Translations under genes and position numbers: made by a program
From: Aporrectodea caliginosa
Taxonomy: Eukaryota; Annelida; Clitellata; Crassiclitellata; Lumbricidae
Direction: 5' to 3'
Length of the DNA stretch: 64,000 nucleotides
NCBI GenBank assembly: GCA_020284085.1
Contig: JACEVL010000518.1
Location: 1,032,501-1,096,500 of the forward strand
Notes under the pieces: model-generated
Seen by the model: only the letters and a program-made list of their open reading frames with translations
What the model was told of the DNA's origin: nothing
The model's database searches: none
Shown here: piece by piece, positions 10,416-21,479 of the stretch
How the letters are laid out: the number at the start of each line of letters is the position of its first letter
How positions within the stretch are numbered: position 1 is the first letter of the stretch

Positions 10416-10508
10416 TGTTTAACGACCCGTAACAAAGATGATAAGCGTCGCCCTCCTCCTTTCTTCAGGCTTGAGACTGGCACTGATAGAGTACGGACAG
10501 AGGCGGAG
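10416..10508 (+). repeat. Repeat B copy (about 100-bp short interspersed repeat)
   Basis: Repeat B runs from TTTAACGACACTGTGTGATA through AGCGTCGCCCTCCTCC and CAGGCTTGGGACTGGCACTG to GGCGGAGTT. More than 25 copies lie in this window on both strands. It has no open frame or recognised tRNA box. This copy is slightly shortened at the 5' part. Confidence 0.85.
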
Positions 10509-10674
10509 ACTAGATGTCATTAATTTCTACTATTTAGCGTTTAACGACATCTCCGTTTAAGTCGCCCTGAATTTTTAAAGGAGTACAGTAAGTAAAGGAT
10601 CGTAATAATAATTGTTTCGGCTTAACGACACTTTCATATCGAAGATGATTAGTGTCGGAGGCAGAAAGCAACCT

Positions 10675-11058
10675 CGTACTCCACGTTTAAATTGCGACCG
10701 AGCCACCCGCAGTAAAGATCCGAGAAATTAATCTCTGACCGACCCGGAATCGAACCCGGGCCGACGCGCATGAGCAATTGCGAGTGAAGGACTTGCCCAG
10801 GGTCCCTACGCGACGGCTTTGAGGTGGATTCGAACCCGCAACCCTACGGCTGCAAGGCACCGAACATACCCCTAAACCACCGCGCCCCAGTTGTATTGTG
10901 ATGTGTTGTATTGTGTGTTGTATTGTACTCCACGTTTATAATGCGACCGAGCCACCCGCAGTAAAGATCCGAGAAATTAATCTCTGATAATCCGACCCGA
11001 CCAGGGGTATGTTCGGCTATGTATGTATGTGGGCTACCAGCCCACTCGGCCACTCAGG
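10675..11058 (-). mobile_element. Dimeric tRNA-derived SINE, rearranged copy
   Basis: Contains two ACTCCACGTTTA..GCGACCGAGCCACC blocks flanking one copy of the second tRNA-like module (GAACCCGCAACC). The first-module B box is seen as GGAATCGAACCCGGG. It looks like a head-to-tail recombinant or trimer. Confidence 0.8.
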
Positions 11059-11061
11059 ATC

Positions 11062-11135
11062 GTACGCAATTGCTCAACATATATAGCCTCGGTGAAAGCC
11101 TTTAAAAGGTGTCCAAATCTGCAGTTGAATTTAGA
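11062..11135 (+). repeat. Degenerate satellite copy
   Basis: TATATAGCCTCGGTGAAAGC precedes TTTAAAAGGTGTCCAAAT. Confidence 0.75.
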
Positions 11136-11188
11136 GTCTTACGGGATATTTTTTTTTGAAAGGCTGCTTATTTGGATATAATTATGAT

Positions 11189-11288
11189 GTTTAACGACAC
11201 TGTGTTATAAGAAAAATGATTAGCGTCGCCTACTTCCTTTCTCCAGGCTTGGGATTGGCACTAGCAGAGTGCGGGAAGTTGCGGAGTT
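11189..11288 (+). repeat. Repeat B copy
   Basis: Full-length, with TTAACGACACTGTGTTATAA and a diverged end GAAGTTGCGGAGTT. Confidence 0.85.
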
Positions 11289-11341
11289 ACGCCGTGAAAA
11301 ACAGTATTGTAGCGAGCGGGGAAAGAAAGAAAGAAGAAAGA

Positions 11342-11487
11342 ATGGATGGATGGATGGATGGATGGATGGATGGATGGATGGATGGATGGATGGATGGATG
11401 GATGGATGGATGGATGGCTGGATGGATGGATGGATGGATGGATGGATGGATGAATGGATGGATGGATGGATGGATGGATGGATGGAT
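11342..11487. repeat. (GGAT)n microsatellite
   Basis: About 146 bases of GGAT with two interruptions. It translates as MDGW repeats, which are not a gene. Confidence 0.97.
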
Positions 11488-11489
11488 GT

Positions 11490-11545
11490 TTAACGTCGTC
11501 GTATGACATCAAAGGCCGTTGACGACGATTCAAAATTATGTACAA
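11490..11545 (+). repeat. Satellite-associated segment (GTTTAACG..GGCCGTTGACG)
   Basis: Contains GTTTAACGTCGTCGTATGAC and AAAGGCCGTTGACG, a diverged relative of the 80-bp repeat at 9485. Confidence 0.6.
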
Positions 11546-11751
11546 TACAGTTGAAACAAAATTGACAGAGTTAAAGGCATCTAAACAGTACTTTACAATG
11601 TCACTAATATTCATCGTTTAGCAGCGTAATATTATAGTTCAGATACTAATGTCAATGTTACTTGCATAAGATAACATACTGTAAGATGGTCTTTCAGGAA
11701 ACTTAGACACTGTTTTGCAGCAATTTTAATAATTATTACCGATTTTACACA

Positions 11752-11832
11752 ATTGCTGGACATATAGCGTCGGTGAACGTGTTTTAAAGGTGTCCAAGGG
11801 CGCAGTTGAATTAAATATATTTCTCTGATAGA
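11752..11832 (+). repeat. Degenerate satellite copy
   Basis: CATATAGCGTCGGTGAACG is followed by GTTTTAAAGGTGTCCAAG and GCAGTTGAATT. Confidence 0.8.
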
Positions 11833-11959
11833 ATCTTAGGGCAATTTTCTATGACAGGCTGCTTGTTTGGAGTTATGATGTTCAACGACACCGTGTCATA
11901 TAAGAAAGATGATTAGCGTGAAAATAGAATTGAAACCAGCGGGGAGAGACAGAAGGAAG

Positions 11960-12755
11960 AAAGTATGGATGGATGGATGGATGGATGGATGGATGGATGG
12001 ATGGATGGATGGATGGATGGATGGATGGATGGATGGATGGATGGATGGATGGATGGATGGATGGATGGATGGATGGATGGATGGATGGATGGATGGATGG
12101 ATGGATGGATGGATGGATGGATGGATGGATGGATTTGTGGATGGATGGATGGGTGGATGGATGGATTTGTGGATGGATGGATGGGTGGATGGATGGATTT
12201 GTGGATGGATGGATGGGTGGATGGATGGATTTGTGGATGGATGGATGGGTGGATGGATGGATTTGTGGATGGATGGGTGGATGGATGGATAATCTGACTG
12301 ATTTGTGGATTGATGGATGGATGGATGGATGGATGGATGGATGGATGGATGGATGGATGGATGGATGGATGGATGGATGGATGGATGGATGGATGGATGG
12401 ATGGATGGATGGATGGATGGATGGATGGATGGATGATGGATGGATTGATGGACGGATGGATGGACGGACGGACGGACGGACGGACGGATGTATTAATGGA
12501 TGGATGGATGGATGGATGAATGAATTAATAATTCAATGAATGAATGAATGAGTGAATGAATGAATGAATGAATGAATGAATGAATGAATTAATTAATTAA
12601 TAATTCAATGAATGGATGAATGAATAATAATTCAATGAATGAATGAATAATAATTCAATGAATGAATGAATGAATGAATGAATGAATGAATGAATGAATG
12701 AATGAATGAATGAATGAATGAATGAATGAATGAATGAATGAATGAATGAATGGAT
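11960..12755. repeat. Compound (GGAT)n-(GAAT)n array
   Basis: GGAT repeats run to about 12295, including a higher-order unit with TTTGT interruptions at about 12130-12280. A second GGAT block follows to about 12520, then GAAT repeats to 12755. Nearly 800 bases in all. Confidence 0.97.
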
Positions 12756-13310
12756 ATGCGGATAGATGGACAGATGGATGGATAAAACGGAGGAATAAAA
12801 GAAACCAACAACAAACAATGCAAAGAATAACGAGAGAAGAATGAAAAAGGCAAGGTGGGTGAGTGAGAGAGGCGGGTAAATCTGACAGAAGTTGTTCAGG
12901 GTTACTACTCTCACCTTTCGTCGCCTGTGGCCAAATACGCCGTCGAACGTGTTGGCTAAACTGTTGATTACCCTCTGGATGCCTCATCATCAAAGCCTCT
13001 CCGCTTTCGCGCTTCTCGCAGAGACGGACCCGGCCGCAAGGGGGCCTCCGTCGGTCTCCGTGCATGCCTCTTCTAATGAGAGGCCGCTTGTTAACCCTGG
13101 TGCTTGAAGTGAAGAGAAGAGGAGGAGGGATCGAGAGGAGCTGGAGGATGGGGAGGGTGGTCTTAGGTTGCGGGTCTGAGGGCAGGGGAGAGAGAGGGAG
13201 GGAGTGGAGAGGGATGGTAGAGAGGCAGAGTGTGAAGTGATGATAATTTGTCCGCAAACCGATTGGAGTGGACTGTAGGGGTCGCCGCCTTTGATTTGAA
13301 ACTGTTTCCT
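12756..13310. other. Unassigned stretch between microsatellites
   Basis: Moderate GC with some purine-rich runs (13110-13240). Open frames on the minus strand run in from the GAAT array. I see no splice-supported gene. Confidence 0.5.
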
Positions 13311-13795
13311 CTCTGTCTGTGTGTCTATCTGTGTGCATGACTGCCTCTTGATCGCTTGGTGTGCCTTTGTGTGCGGCTGTTTCAATGTCTGTTTCTCTGC
13401 CTCGCTGTCATGTGTCTATCTAGCTGTCTATATCTCTCTGTCTGTCTGCCTGCCTACCAGCCTGCCAGTCTACCTGTCTGTCTGTTTACCTGTATGTCTG
13501 TCTCTCTGTCTGTCTGTCTACCTGTCTGTCTGTCTACCTGTCTGTCTGCTTGCCTGCCTACCTTCCTGTCATGTGTCTATCTAGCTGTCTATATCTCTCT
13601 GTCTGTCTTCCTTCCTGCCTGGCTTCCTGTCTGTCTTCCTTCCTGCCTGGCTTCCTACCCGCCTGCCTTCCTACCTCTCTGCCTGTCCTCCTACCTCTCT
13701 ACCTCTCTGCCTGCCTGCCTGTCTGTCTGCCTTCCTGCCTGCCTGCCTCCCTCTCTGCCTGTCCTCCTACCTCTCTGCCCCCCTGCCTGCCTGCC
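13311..13795. repeat. (TGTC)/(TGCC) pyrimidine-rich microsatellite
   Basis: Diverged TGTC, TGCC, TACC and TTCC tetramers. A unit of about 160 bases starting CTGTCATGTGTCTATC recurs at 13406 and 13566. Confidence 0.92.
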
Positions 13796-14115
13796 CAAAT
13801 ACTACTCGACTTGAAGAGGAACAAAGCGAGTGGAGAGCACTCTCAACGAAAGCGTCTAAATGACTTGGATATGATTAGAGGATTTGACCCTCAGGGTGTC
13901 GCAGTCAAGAGCCCTCTTACCGCACCCCACGGTCCTTTAATTCACACATTTCTCCGTTCCTGCGTCCAGCCACCCCTCGTCCTTTCCCCTCCCAGCCCTG
14001 GTGGCCCTTACGTCGTCCGCCGGTCAAAGCCCCGTCCGCCCTTCATGAGCATAGACGCTCTGGTGAGGGTTTGTACGTATTGGTGTCATTGCAATGATGT
14101 CGCTTCCTACAGCTC
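13796..14115. other. Unassigned stretch
   Basis: Non-repetitive, with moderate GC. No recognised protein or RNA gene. Confidence 0.5.
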
Positions 14116-14119
14116 TGTT

Positions 14120-14305
14120 TCCGTGTGCCTCTCTCTCTCTCTCTCTATTTCTATGTCTGCCGCTGTAGAAAGTAGTCTGTCTGTCTATGTTTTTGCCTCT
14201 GTCTCTGTCTGTCTGTCTCTGTCTGTCTGTCTGTGTCTCTGTCTCTGTCTGTCTGTCTCTGTCTGTCTGTCTGTCTGTCTGTCTCTGTCTGTGTGTGTGT
14301 GTGTG

Positions 14306-14338
<33 letters not shown>

Positions 14339-14387
14339 GTCTCTCTGTCTCTCTGTCTCTCTGTCTCTCTGTCTCTGTCTGTCTCTC

Positions 14388-14440
<53 letters not shown>

Positions 14441-14544
14441 GTCTGTTTACATATCTAACTATATACCTATGTGTGTCAGTATATCCATATCTATCTACAG
14501 TAGCCTATCTATTAACTGATATTAAATTTCTATCTATCTATCTA

Positions 14545-14605
<61 letters not shown>

Positions 14606-14610
14606 CTGTA

Positions 14611-14642
<32 letters not shown>

Positions 14643-14645
14643 CAT
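14120..14645. repeat. (TCTG)/(TC) microsatellite region
   Basis: CTCTGT, TCTG, TC and TCTA tracts, interrupted at about 14440-14530 by unique sequence. Confidence 0.95.
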
Positions 14646-14920
14646 CTCGGTAATCTGAATTATGATTTCATAATTATATTCAGCCACTATAGCCAGCATA
14701 TTTACAATCACTGAGTAATATCGTAAAAACAGTACGCCTAAACAGTATCGTATAGTATGCGTAAATAGTATCTTAAAGCAGTATGCAACTCTAGTATACT
14801 GTGTCCATTCTCCTTTGCGTACTGATCACTCGCTCGCAGCGTAGACATTGAACCCTACAAAGAAGAGTCACGCGCCTCAACCACCATCAAAGAACTCACA
14901 CCAAGAGCCTGGCGACGCCG
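14646..14920. other. Unassigned AT-rich stretch
   Basis: Contains irregular AGTATCGTA/AGTATGCGTA words. No gene seen. Confidence 0.5.
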
Positions 14921-15042
14921 TCGGAACTCTATATATATACGGAGCATGGCTCTGGCTGCGTGTAACCTATGGCGATCGTCATGGCAACTATATGACGGTA
15001 CATATGCGCCATCGCTGTTTGATGTTTTCATATTATACAATG
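14921..15042. repeat. Two-copy repeat, copy 1
   Basis: Shares GGCGATCGTCATGGCAACTA, GACGGTACATATGCGCC and GCTGTTTGATGTTTTC with 16045-16165. Confidence 0.85.
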
Positions 15043-15049
15043 AATAATA

Positions 15050-15250
15050 ATAATAATCTTTTCTTTATTAAGCACCTGACAAACGCACTGTGCTGTACAT
15101 TTACATGTTATGCAATTGAAATCTTAACTACTAACAGAACAGACAGCCTGCAATACAACGGCGCTAATAGCAGCCTACAAAGCATATCCGCCCTACGGGG
15201 CTCGAACTCGGTACCTCTCGCTCTCTACGCCAGATGTTATCCAATGCACT
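15050..15250 (-). mobile_element. tRNA-Arg-like SINE
   Basis: On the minus strand it has a B-box-like GAGTTCGAGCCCC, a CGGATATGC body and a tail of TTCTTTATTA type (reverse of AATAAAGAAAAG). Copies also at 25697 (-), 44368 (+) and 60189 (-). Confidence 0.75.
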
Positions 15251-15322
15251 ATCGGGAAAAGACGGAAAAGATCTCAAAGACTTTGCTATATACTAGATAT
15301 TATTATTATTATTATTATTATA

Positions 15323-15780
15323 TACAAATGGAAATAATATTACCTCCTTAAACACCTGAATAAAGCTTGCAAGTGACGTCAGAAAATCAGCATAAACTAA
15401 AAGATAAATTATTAAAACATTAAAAACTGAATATCTGTATAATAATTATTACTAAACTTTACTTAAACACCTTTAAATCGCGTATTCCAAACTCTATAAA
15501 TTCCAAGTTTTCGTCCCAATTGTACTCCTGCATGCTTGCATGCGTCAACATTTTGTCATTTTGTGCGCTCTCTCTTTAATGCACAATATTCAACTCAAAC
15601 ATCAATAATTGATTTGGGAAAATTTAATATCAGTTAATAACGTTAAATAAAGGTAGCGTAACCCAAGTCAGTTGTAATTGAATTGTAATCTGATTTAATC
15701 CCATTTCATGTAATCTAATAGCATGTCTATATAAGTAATATTAACGTAGATAATATTGATAATCTATTTGTAGACTATAA
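15323..15780. other. Unassigned AT-rich stretch
   Basis: No gene or known repeat is recognised. Confidence 0.45.
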
Positions 15781-15895
15781 TGTGGAACATAATGACGAAC
15801 TGTATATAGTTAAATGTTATTGATATGCTTCAGTTTTTGTACACCAAAGTGCGGTATGCAATTGGCTTCAATAAAGAATATCTCTATCTGTCTAG
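15780..15895 (+). mobile_element. Retroelement 3' end remnant
   Basis: GTACACCAAAGTGCGG and TTCAATAAAGAATAT match the 3' end at 17200-17265. Confidence 0.6.
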
Positions 15896-15924
15896 GTTGA
15901 GTGTCACATCTAATACAGATGCTG

Positions 15925-16005
15925 TATTCCATATTTATATAGCATCTTGTCACAACGTTTTAAAGGTGTCTAAAGAGAGCGCTCTATCACGCGTCTTCAA
16001 TGTGC
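15925..16005 (+). repeat. Degenerate satellite copy
   Basis: TATATAGCATCTTGTCACAA then GTTTTAAAGGTGTCTAAAG. Confidence 0.8.
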
Positions 16006-16044
16006 TATATTAATATAGCACCTCTATCGCTATCTATCTAAATA

Positions 16045-16165
16045 AACTCTATATGTGTATATATGGCGCATGTCTCTGGCGGAAAGTAAGCTATGGCGAT
16101 CGTCATGGCAACTATGCGACGGTACATATGCGCCTTCGCTGTTTGATGTTTTCGTATAGAAATGA
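16045..16165. repeat. Two-copy repeat, copy 2
   Basis: Paralogue of 14921-15042. Confidence 0.85.
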
Positions 16166-16680
16166 TGAGAGAATTGGGCGCTCGAAACGAACAGAGCATT
16201 TGTGGAGGTTGAGAAAAGGCGCTAAATTAATAGCACAGACACAATATCAATGGGTTTTTTCGTGTAATTTTCATGACATGTAATTCAATTTCCAGAATGC
16301 GTTGAAGTAATTATACAATAACTTTCATATTAAATAAAGGTAGCGTATTTTCCATTCTGTTCCGTTGAATTTTAATCTGGTTTAGTCTCACTTGATGTAA
16401 TCTAGTCATTTGTTTTTCTAACTAAAATTAACCTAAATAACCGAAAGGTGTCTAAAAAGAATTATTGATATCTGATCACCATCAAACTTTCCTATTATCG
16501 ATCTAATTCGTTCGAGTTTGAACTTTCTATTAACACACCTTTTTATCGCTGTTCCTAAATTCCATAAAAATTGTAACTTTGCACGGAATTTAGTTCATTT
16601 GTGGAGATTCTAGAGATACCAAAAGAGGAGGAAGCAAATGACCTCGGCTGCCATAACACGTCATTAAACAGGAGAAACTT
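16166..16680. other. Diverged satellite-like DNA, otherwise unassigned
   Basis: AAAGGTGTCTAAAAAG at 16445 and a reversed ACACCTTTTTA near 16534 suggest two old satellite units. Confidence 0.5.
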
Positions 16681-16689
16681 TTAAAGTAA

Positions 16690-16770
16690 ACTCCGACACT
16701 GCCCATATAATCTGGTGGTGTCAGTCTCAAGTCTGGATAAATGAGGAGGGTGACTCAATGTGTATTTTTT
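16690..16770 (-). repeat. Repeat B remnant
   Basis: ACTCCGACACTG, GTCAGTCTCAAGTCTGG and GAGGAGGGTGAC are recognisable but diverged. Confidence 0.65.
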
Positions 16771-16844
16771 ATGACACATATTTTTATGACCATAGGTTTC
16801 TCCCTCCAAAAAAGCCGTTGGCGCATTCCCTTCGACCCCGGTCA

Positions 16845-17030
16845 CATGACCGTGTTTTACCTTCGTAATCGTAATCTCCAAACTTCTAAAGCCGCTTAAA
16901 GCGCCACTCGAAAGCCAAGCGCAGGGCACCAGCTTATTCACGAGCGCTGCGTCTAGTCAAAAGGGTTACCCGAGAGAGTAGTCCGAAGGAGGTCCAAGTC
17001 CGGTTTCCAGAGGATCAGAGGGGTCAGAGT
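16845..17030 (-). mobile_element. Retroelement fragment, reverse copy of 6213-6370
   Basis: The reverse of GAATAAGCTGGTGCCCTGCG and of GGAGATTACGATTACGA are both present, with the same upstream GGTTTCCAGAGGATCAG block. Confidence 0.7.
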
Positions 17031-17109
17031 AGCTGCTAAGGTGGGTGTCGTTTACGTCGAGAGTTGGAAGGTAGATGATCGGTTGAGTCGGGGTAAGAGT
17101 TCTTGAAGA

Positions 17110-17265
17110 GGAGAGACTGCATGACCATAATATGAAAAAACTGTTATAGTTAGAATTCTTTATTCATATCGACTATAGTATTAATTGTTTATTATATATG
17201 ATGTATGTACACCAAAATGCGGATTGCCGCTGGTTCAATAAAGAATATACTTACTTACTTAAACA
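17110..17265 (+). mobile_element. Retroelement 3' end with (CTTA)n tail
   Basis: ATGTACACCAAAATGCGGAT, then GGTTCAATAAAGAATATA and ACTTACTTACTTA. Confidence 0.65.
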
Positions 17266-17291
17266 GCAAGTAAATAACCACTTAAAATCCG

Positions 17292-17388
17292 AACTCCGCT
17301 ACTCTCTGTACTTTGGCAGTGCCAGTCCCAAGCCAGAATTAAAAAGGAGAGCGACGCTAATCATATGACACAGCGCGTTAAATAGTAA
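17292..17388 (-). repeat. Repeat B copy
   Basis: Diverged: GGCAGTGCCAGTCCCAAGCC, GAGCGACGCTAATCAT. Confidence 0.8.
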
Positions 17389-17560
17389 CTAAAATGTGTT
17401 AAGATACGCAAAGGTCGATGTAAATGCCATAAAATAATATTATCAAAGAAGGAAACTTATTTCAAAGACAGTTAGACATCTCTTTTAAGAAGATCTTTCA
17501 CTGTAAAAAAGGCTAAGCGGTCAAAACCGTTGATCAAGCTGATAATGGTATGATGATGTC

Positions 17561-17963
17561 CAGTGCGACCACTGCTTGGGATTTTTCCCAAGATCTTGGG
17601 ATTTTGAGTGTCCGACTTGGGATCTGGGGATTTTGTCTAGCAATCTTGGGATTTTTCTAAAGTCTATAGACTAGTTTTTACCGTACTTCGCAACAGTGGC
17701 AGCGAATCAGATTAGAGAAACTCGCTCAGTCTGTAACTTGTAAGCATTGTTAATTCAATGTTATGCTTCGGTTTTTTCTTTGGGAGCTCTTAACTAGGCA
17801 TTTTTGTCAATAATTGTGATTGTTAAAAGTTAGAACGCATTTCATATTTCATCACAACTCTTTCCTTTTCGGTAGCTTGGGAATTTTTTGTACACTTTTG
17901 GCCAATCTTGGGATTTTTCTGGCAAGAGCTTGGGATTTCAGAAAATGGAGAGTGGTCGCACTG
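17561..17963. mobile_element. hAT-like MITE with perfect 8-bp target duplication
   Basis: The ends are CAGTGCGACCACT and AGTGGTCGCACTG. ATGATGTC lies directly outside both ends (17553-17560, 17964-17971). The interior carries several TTGGGATTTTT words near both ends (sub-terminal repeats, typical of hAT). It has no coding capacity. A second member is at 44832 in opposite orientation. Confidence 0.93.
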
Positions 17964-17971
17964 ATGATGTC

Positions 17972-18283
17972 AAATTAAACGACAATAGATAAAAATAATC
18001 AATTGCAAAAACTATCAACAGTTACTGTTGACTGAGTTTCTCTGCATGCATGGTGACCGAGTAGATCATAATTCGAAATTCTTTATTTTCGAAAAATTTG
18101 TGGACAGAACACCTTTATTAAGCATTCACAAGATATTATATATTTTAGGTAACTATCTGCAAGAAACAAGTTAGGAACACTTTCAGCAAACATTCAGATC
18201 ATAATAATTTTATATATTAATCTAAAATAACAGGAACCTATAATCACGCTAGTGATTCTATATTTGTATAGCGCTAGTAGTTT
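17972..18283. other. Unassigned AT-rich stretch
   Basis: Nothing recognised. Confidence 0.45.
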
Positions 18284-18371
18284 CAGGTTGACGACACTCT
18301 GTGATAACAAAGGTGATTAGCGTCGCCCTCCTCCTTTATCCAGGCTTGAGGCTAGCACTGCCAGAGCATTG
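18284..18371 (+). repeat. Repeat B copy interrupted by a MITE
   Basis: Runs to GCACTGCCAGAGCATTG. The sequence just past the MITE (TACGAACA at 18833) looks like the continuation of repeat B. Confidence 0.75.
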
Positions 18372-18832
18372 GGGGCCGTCCATAAATGACGTCACCCAAT
18401 TTTGGCCGATTTTTAACCCCCCCCCCTCATCACACTTCGTCACAAAAAGTAACACCCCTCTGAAAATGACGTCACAAAGCTCTGAACCCCCCTCTAAACC
18501 AAATTTCCATGGCGAAGCAAAATGCTCCTTCATGGAACAAATTGGGAAAGCATGCATGAATATTTAAAAATCTAACGTTGACCAAATATTGAAATAATTA
18601 GAAAATGATTAATAATGGTGCCTGTATACATTAAAATAAGTAAAAATAATGAAAATTTAATCCTCAAAATTAGTGCTGTTATCAATAAAATTAAATTGTT
18701 GTTAATTGTTAAATTTAATAACATAGACCGGGTGTGACGTCACACTTCTCAGACCCCCACCCCATGTCACACATCGTCACAAATTTCCGACCCCTCTCCC
18801 CTAGGTGCGTGACGTCATTTATGGACGGCCCC
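18372..18832. mobile_element. 461-bp MITE with 23-bp perfect terminal inverted repeats
   Basis: The left end reads GGGGCCGTCCATAAATGACG and the right end is its exact inverse, with 23 matching bases. Four TGACGTCA sites lie within the element (two in the termini, two internal). No transposase. Confidence 0.9.
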
Positions 18833-18844
18833 TACGAACAATCA

Positions 18845-18995
18845 TAGAGGAGGAGGAGGAGGAGGAGGAGGAGTAGGAGGAGGAGGAGGAGGAGGAGGAG
18901 GAGAAGAGGAGGAAAAGAAGGAGGAGGAGGAGGAGGAGGAGGAGGAGGAGGAGGAGGAGGAGGAGGAGGAGGAGGAGGAGGAGGAGGAGGAGGTT
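18845..18995. repeat. (GGA)n microsatellite
   Basis: Near-pure GGA. The poly-Pro and poly-Leu frames here are artefacts. Confidence 0.97.
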
Positions 18996-19104
18996 CTCTC
19001 TTTCGAACAGTCGCGGAGTTTAACACTACTACTCTAACTGCTGTGAGCGGCGCTATACAAATTAACAAATACAATACAATACAATACAATACAGGCTCAA
19101 AAGA

Positions 19105-19109
19105 AGGAG

Positions 19110-19144
<35 letters not shown>

Positions 19145-19735
19145 GGAGGAGAAGGAGGAGAAGGAGGAGAAGGAAGAGGAGGAGGAGAAGAGGAGGAAAA
19201 GAAGGAGGAGGAAGAGGAGGAGGAGGAGGAGGAGGAGGAAGAAGAAGAGGATGAAGGAGGGAAAAGGAAGAGGAGGAGGTGGAGTAGGACGAGGAGGAGG
19301 AGGACGACGAGGAGGAAGAGGAAGAGGAGGAGGACGAGGAGGTGGAATCGGAGGAAGAGGAGGAAGAGGAGGAAGAGGAGGAGAAGGAGAAGGAGGAGGG
19401 GAAGGAGGAAGAGGAGAAGGAGGAGGAGGAGAAGGAGGAAGAGGAGGAGGAGAAGAAGAGGAGGAGAAGAAGGAGAAGGAGGAGGAGGAGGAGGAGAAGG
19501 AGGAGGAGGAAGAGGAAGAGGAGGAGAAATAAGAGGAAGAGAAAGAGGAGGAGGAGTAGGAGGAGGTGGAGTCGGAAGAATAGGAGAAGGAAAAGAAGGA
19601 GGAGGAAGAGAGGAAGAGGGAGAAGAGGAAAATTACGAGAAGAACAGGAGGACGAGAGGATTTTGGACGAAGAGGAAGACAAGGCCGAGGAGGAAGAGGA
19701 GTTAGAGGATAAGTAGGATTAGGAGGAAGAGCTAG
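19105..19735. repeat. Polypurine (GGA/GAA) tract of about 630 bp
   Basis: Almost uninterrupted A/G on the plus strand. The long charged frames (Glu/Arg on +, Ser/Leu/Pro on -) are products of composition. Confidence 0.97.
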
Positions 19736-19968
19736 AAGAGAAAGAGGAGTACACCGCAGATGTCGCACTGATAGTGTGGGCTGTTCATCCCCTAACGGAT
19801 AGTCAATCCGAAACCGAATTGAACCTTCCAGCGGTTGTCCGTTCCTAAATTACAGGGAACGAGAGAAGAATGGGCTGAAAATGGAAGGCGTTTTTAGGAC
19901 TGGATGTGTAAGCAAAGGGTTGAGGGGTGGAGAGTTGAAGAGTATGCTATGTCGGTTAGTTAGGCCTA
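19736..19968. other. Unassigned stretch
   Basis: No recognised feature. Confidence 0.4.
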
Positions 19969-19970
19969 CT

Positions 19971-20067
19971 GTTTAACGACGCTGTGTCATAACACTGTAT
20001 CATAACCATTAGCGTCGCCCTCCTCCTTCATCCAGGCTTGGGACTGGCACTGAGCAGTCGCGGAGTT
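19971..20067 (+). repeat. Repeat B copy
   Basis: Contains an internal duplication of the ATAACA segment (GTCATAACACTGTATCATAA). Confidence 0.85.
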
Positions 20068-20109
20068 TCGTAGTGATGGAGTTTCTCTAGTGACAGAGTA
20101 TTGAGTATT

Positions 20110-20290
20110 CCTCTCTTCCTCATTCTCCACCTTCTATTCCTCCTCCTGATCTTCCTCCTCCTGATCTTCCTCCTCCTCCTCTCATCCTCGTCCTCCTCCT
20201 CTTCCTCCTCTTCCTCCTCCTCTTCCTCCTCTTCCTCCTCTTCCTCCTCTTCCTCCTCTTCCTCCTCCTCCACTTCCTCTTCCTCCATCA
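20110..20290. repeat. (TCC)n polypyrimidine microsatellite
   Basis: TCC/CTTCCT repeats adjacent to repeat B. Confidence 0.96.
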
Positions 20291-20880
20291 TTTCACAACC
20301 TACGCACCTCCCTCTTTCAGCAGAATTGACCGTCCTGGGCTCCTGGCCCTATAGTTCCTCCTTTGGTTCCTCCCATCTCTAGTTGCACACCTTCTCATTC
20401 ATCACCCTCTTGGACTTCTGACCGAATTAATTCGATAACTAACTTCCCCTTCAATCGTCGCTACATGTCGCTTCTCAAACTGTTCCCCGTTTGTGCTAAA
20501 TCTCCTCATATATATATACTCAACGTACGGAAGCCCTTCAGAATAAACTGCTAAAGATTAAAATAAAATTAAATATGGATAAACTCCACGGAGTCAACTG
20601 GTTCGAAGGACCTTTGAATTAAGCGCAAAACGAGGAAATGTTATATTGAACAGTTGAGCACCTTTTTATATATCGTAACTTCCATTTATCAAGCGCTTGC
20701 AAAACGACGATTTTGCTGTATCAAGGAGAAATGAGGCGGTAATCATCTTTTTGGTCACACATGTGGTCAATGTCGCTATAAGTAAACTAACCATGATAAT
20801 TATTATTTCATGGAATAAAGAATGTTTGTGAATGGGTTTGATTTCTTTTAGTTCCGCTTCAATGTAACTATATACTCAGA
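20291..20880. other. Unassigned stretch
   Basis: No supported gene. One TCGTAACTTCCATTTATC-like satellite trace near 20680. Confidence 0.4.
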
Positions 20881-21045
20881 GGTGCTCCGGCTATCTATAA
20901 GAGCTATGGCATGTATACATGCCTAACTATAGGAGGTACGTACATATCTACCTATGAGGAGTGAACCTACCTATGGGGTATGTGCCTAACTGTAAGGTAC
21001 ATGCCTAAATATATTTTAGGTATATACGGTATATATAAGGCTTTG
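20881..21045. repeat. Degenerate short tandem repeat (GTACATGCCTAACTATAGG-like)
   Basis: GCCTAACTATAGGAGGTACG, TACCTATGAGG, TACCTATGGGG and TGCCTAACTGTAAGG suggest a diverged unit of about 20-35 bases. Confidence 0.55.
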
Positions 21046-21191
21046 TATACAGGGTTATAGATAAGATACAAGTGAACGCCCTGAAGGGTTAATGAAAGCA
21101 GAAATTTGAGTTCACGCACCATGGTTCCAGCCATGCATGTGCGTTTAAGGCTCGTAGCTTTCTGACCATGCACCGTTTTCATCAGGAAGCG

Positions 21192-21450
21192 TATACTGGT
21201 AAGCGTGCTGGACTGTCAATTAAGAGGTCGGGGTTCAAATCCTCGCCTGCAGGGCAGAAATTTGGTTCGAGATTTCTGCCCCACCTGCAGATCCCCCTAT
21301 AGCCAACTCAGCTATAGTGGCCGTATACTGACGGTGGAAAGATGAGATGGTGAGGGAGAGGACTGGCCATCCGCCCTCCTATATGCTGAGGCTGAGAAAA
21401 TGAAGTCGCTAACAAGTCATACCAGTGGTTGACCTCATCCTGTCCTTTTC
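21192..21450 (+). mobile_element. tRNA-Asp-like SINE (best copy)
   Basis: The head has an A-box-like TACTGGTAAGCGTGC, a putative anticodon loop CTGTCAA and B box GGTTCAAATCC. The body is shared with 3655-3835 (GGACTGGCCATCCGC). No poly-A; the tail is not obvious. Confidence 0.75.
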
Positions 21451-21479
21451 TGACATGTGAATTTTTAATTTAACGAGCT

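Noticed and set aside
11909..12539. Long frames of MDGW repeats
   Set aside because: They are translations of the (GGAT)n microsatellite and are open in several frames, as expected for a stop-free tetramer repeat.
12535..12755. CRISPR-like array
   Set aside because: Repeats are pure tetramers without unique spacers, and the genome is eukaryotic.
19043..19768. Frames of 200+ residues rich in Glu/Arg (+) or Ser/Leu/Pro (-)
   Set aside because: A polypurine strand cannot easily encode stops, and the codon composition is that of GGA/GAA repeats.
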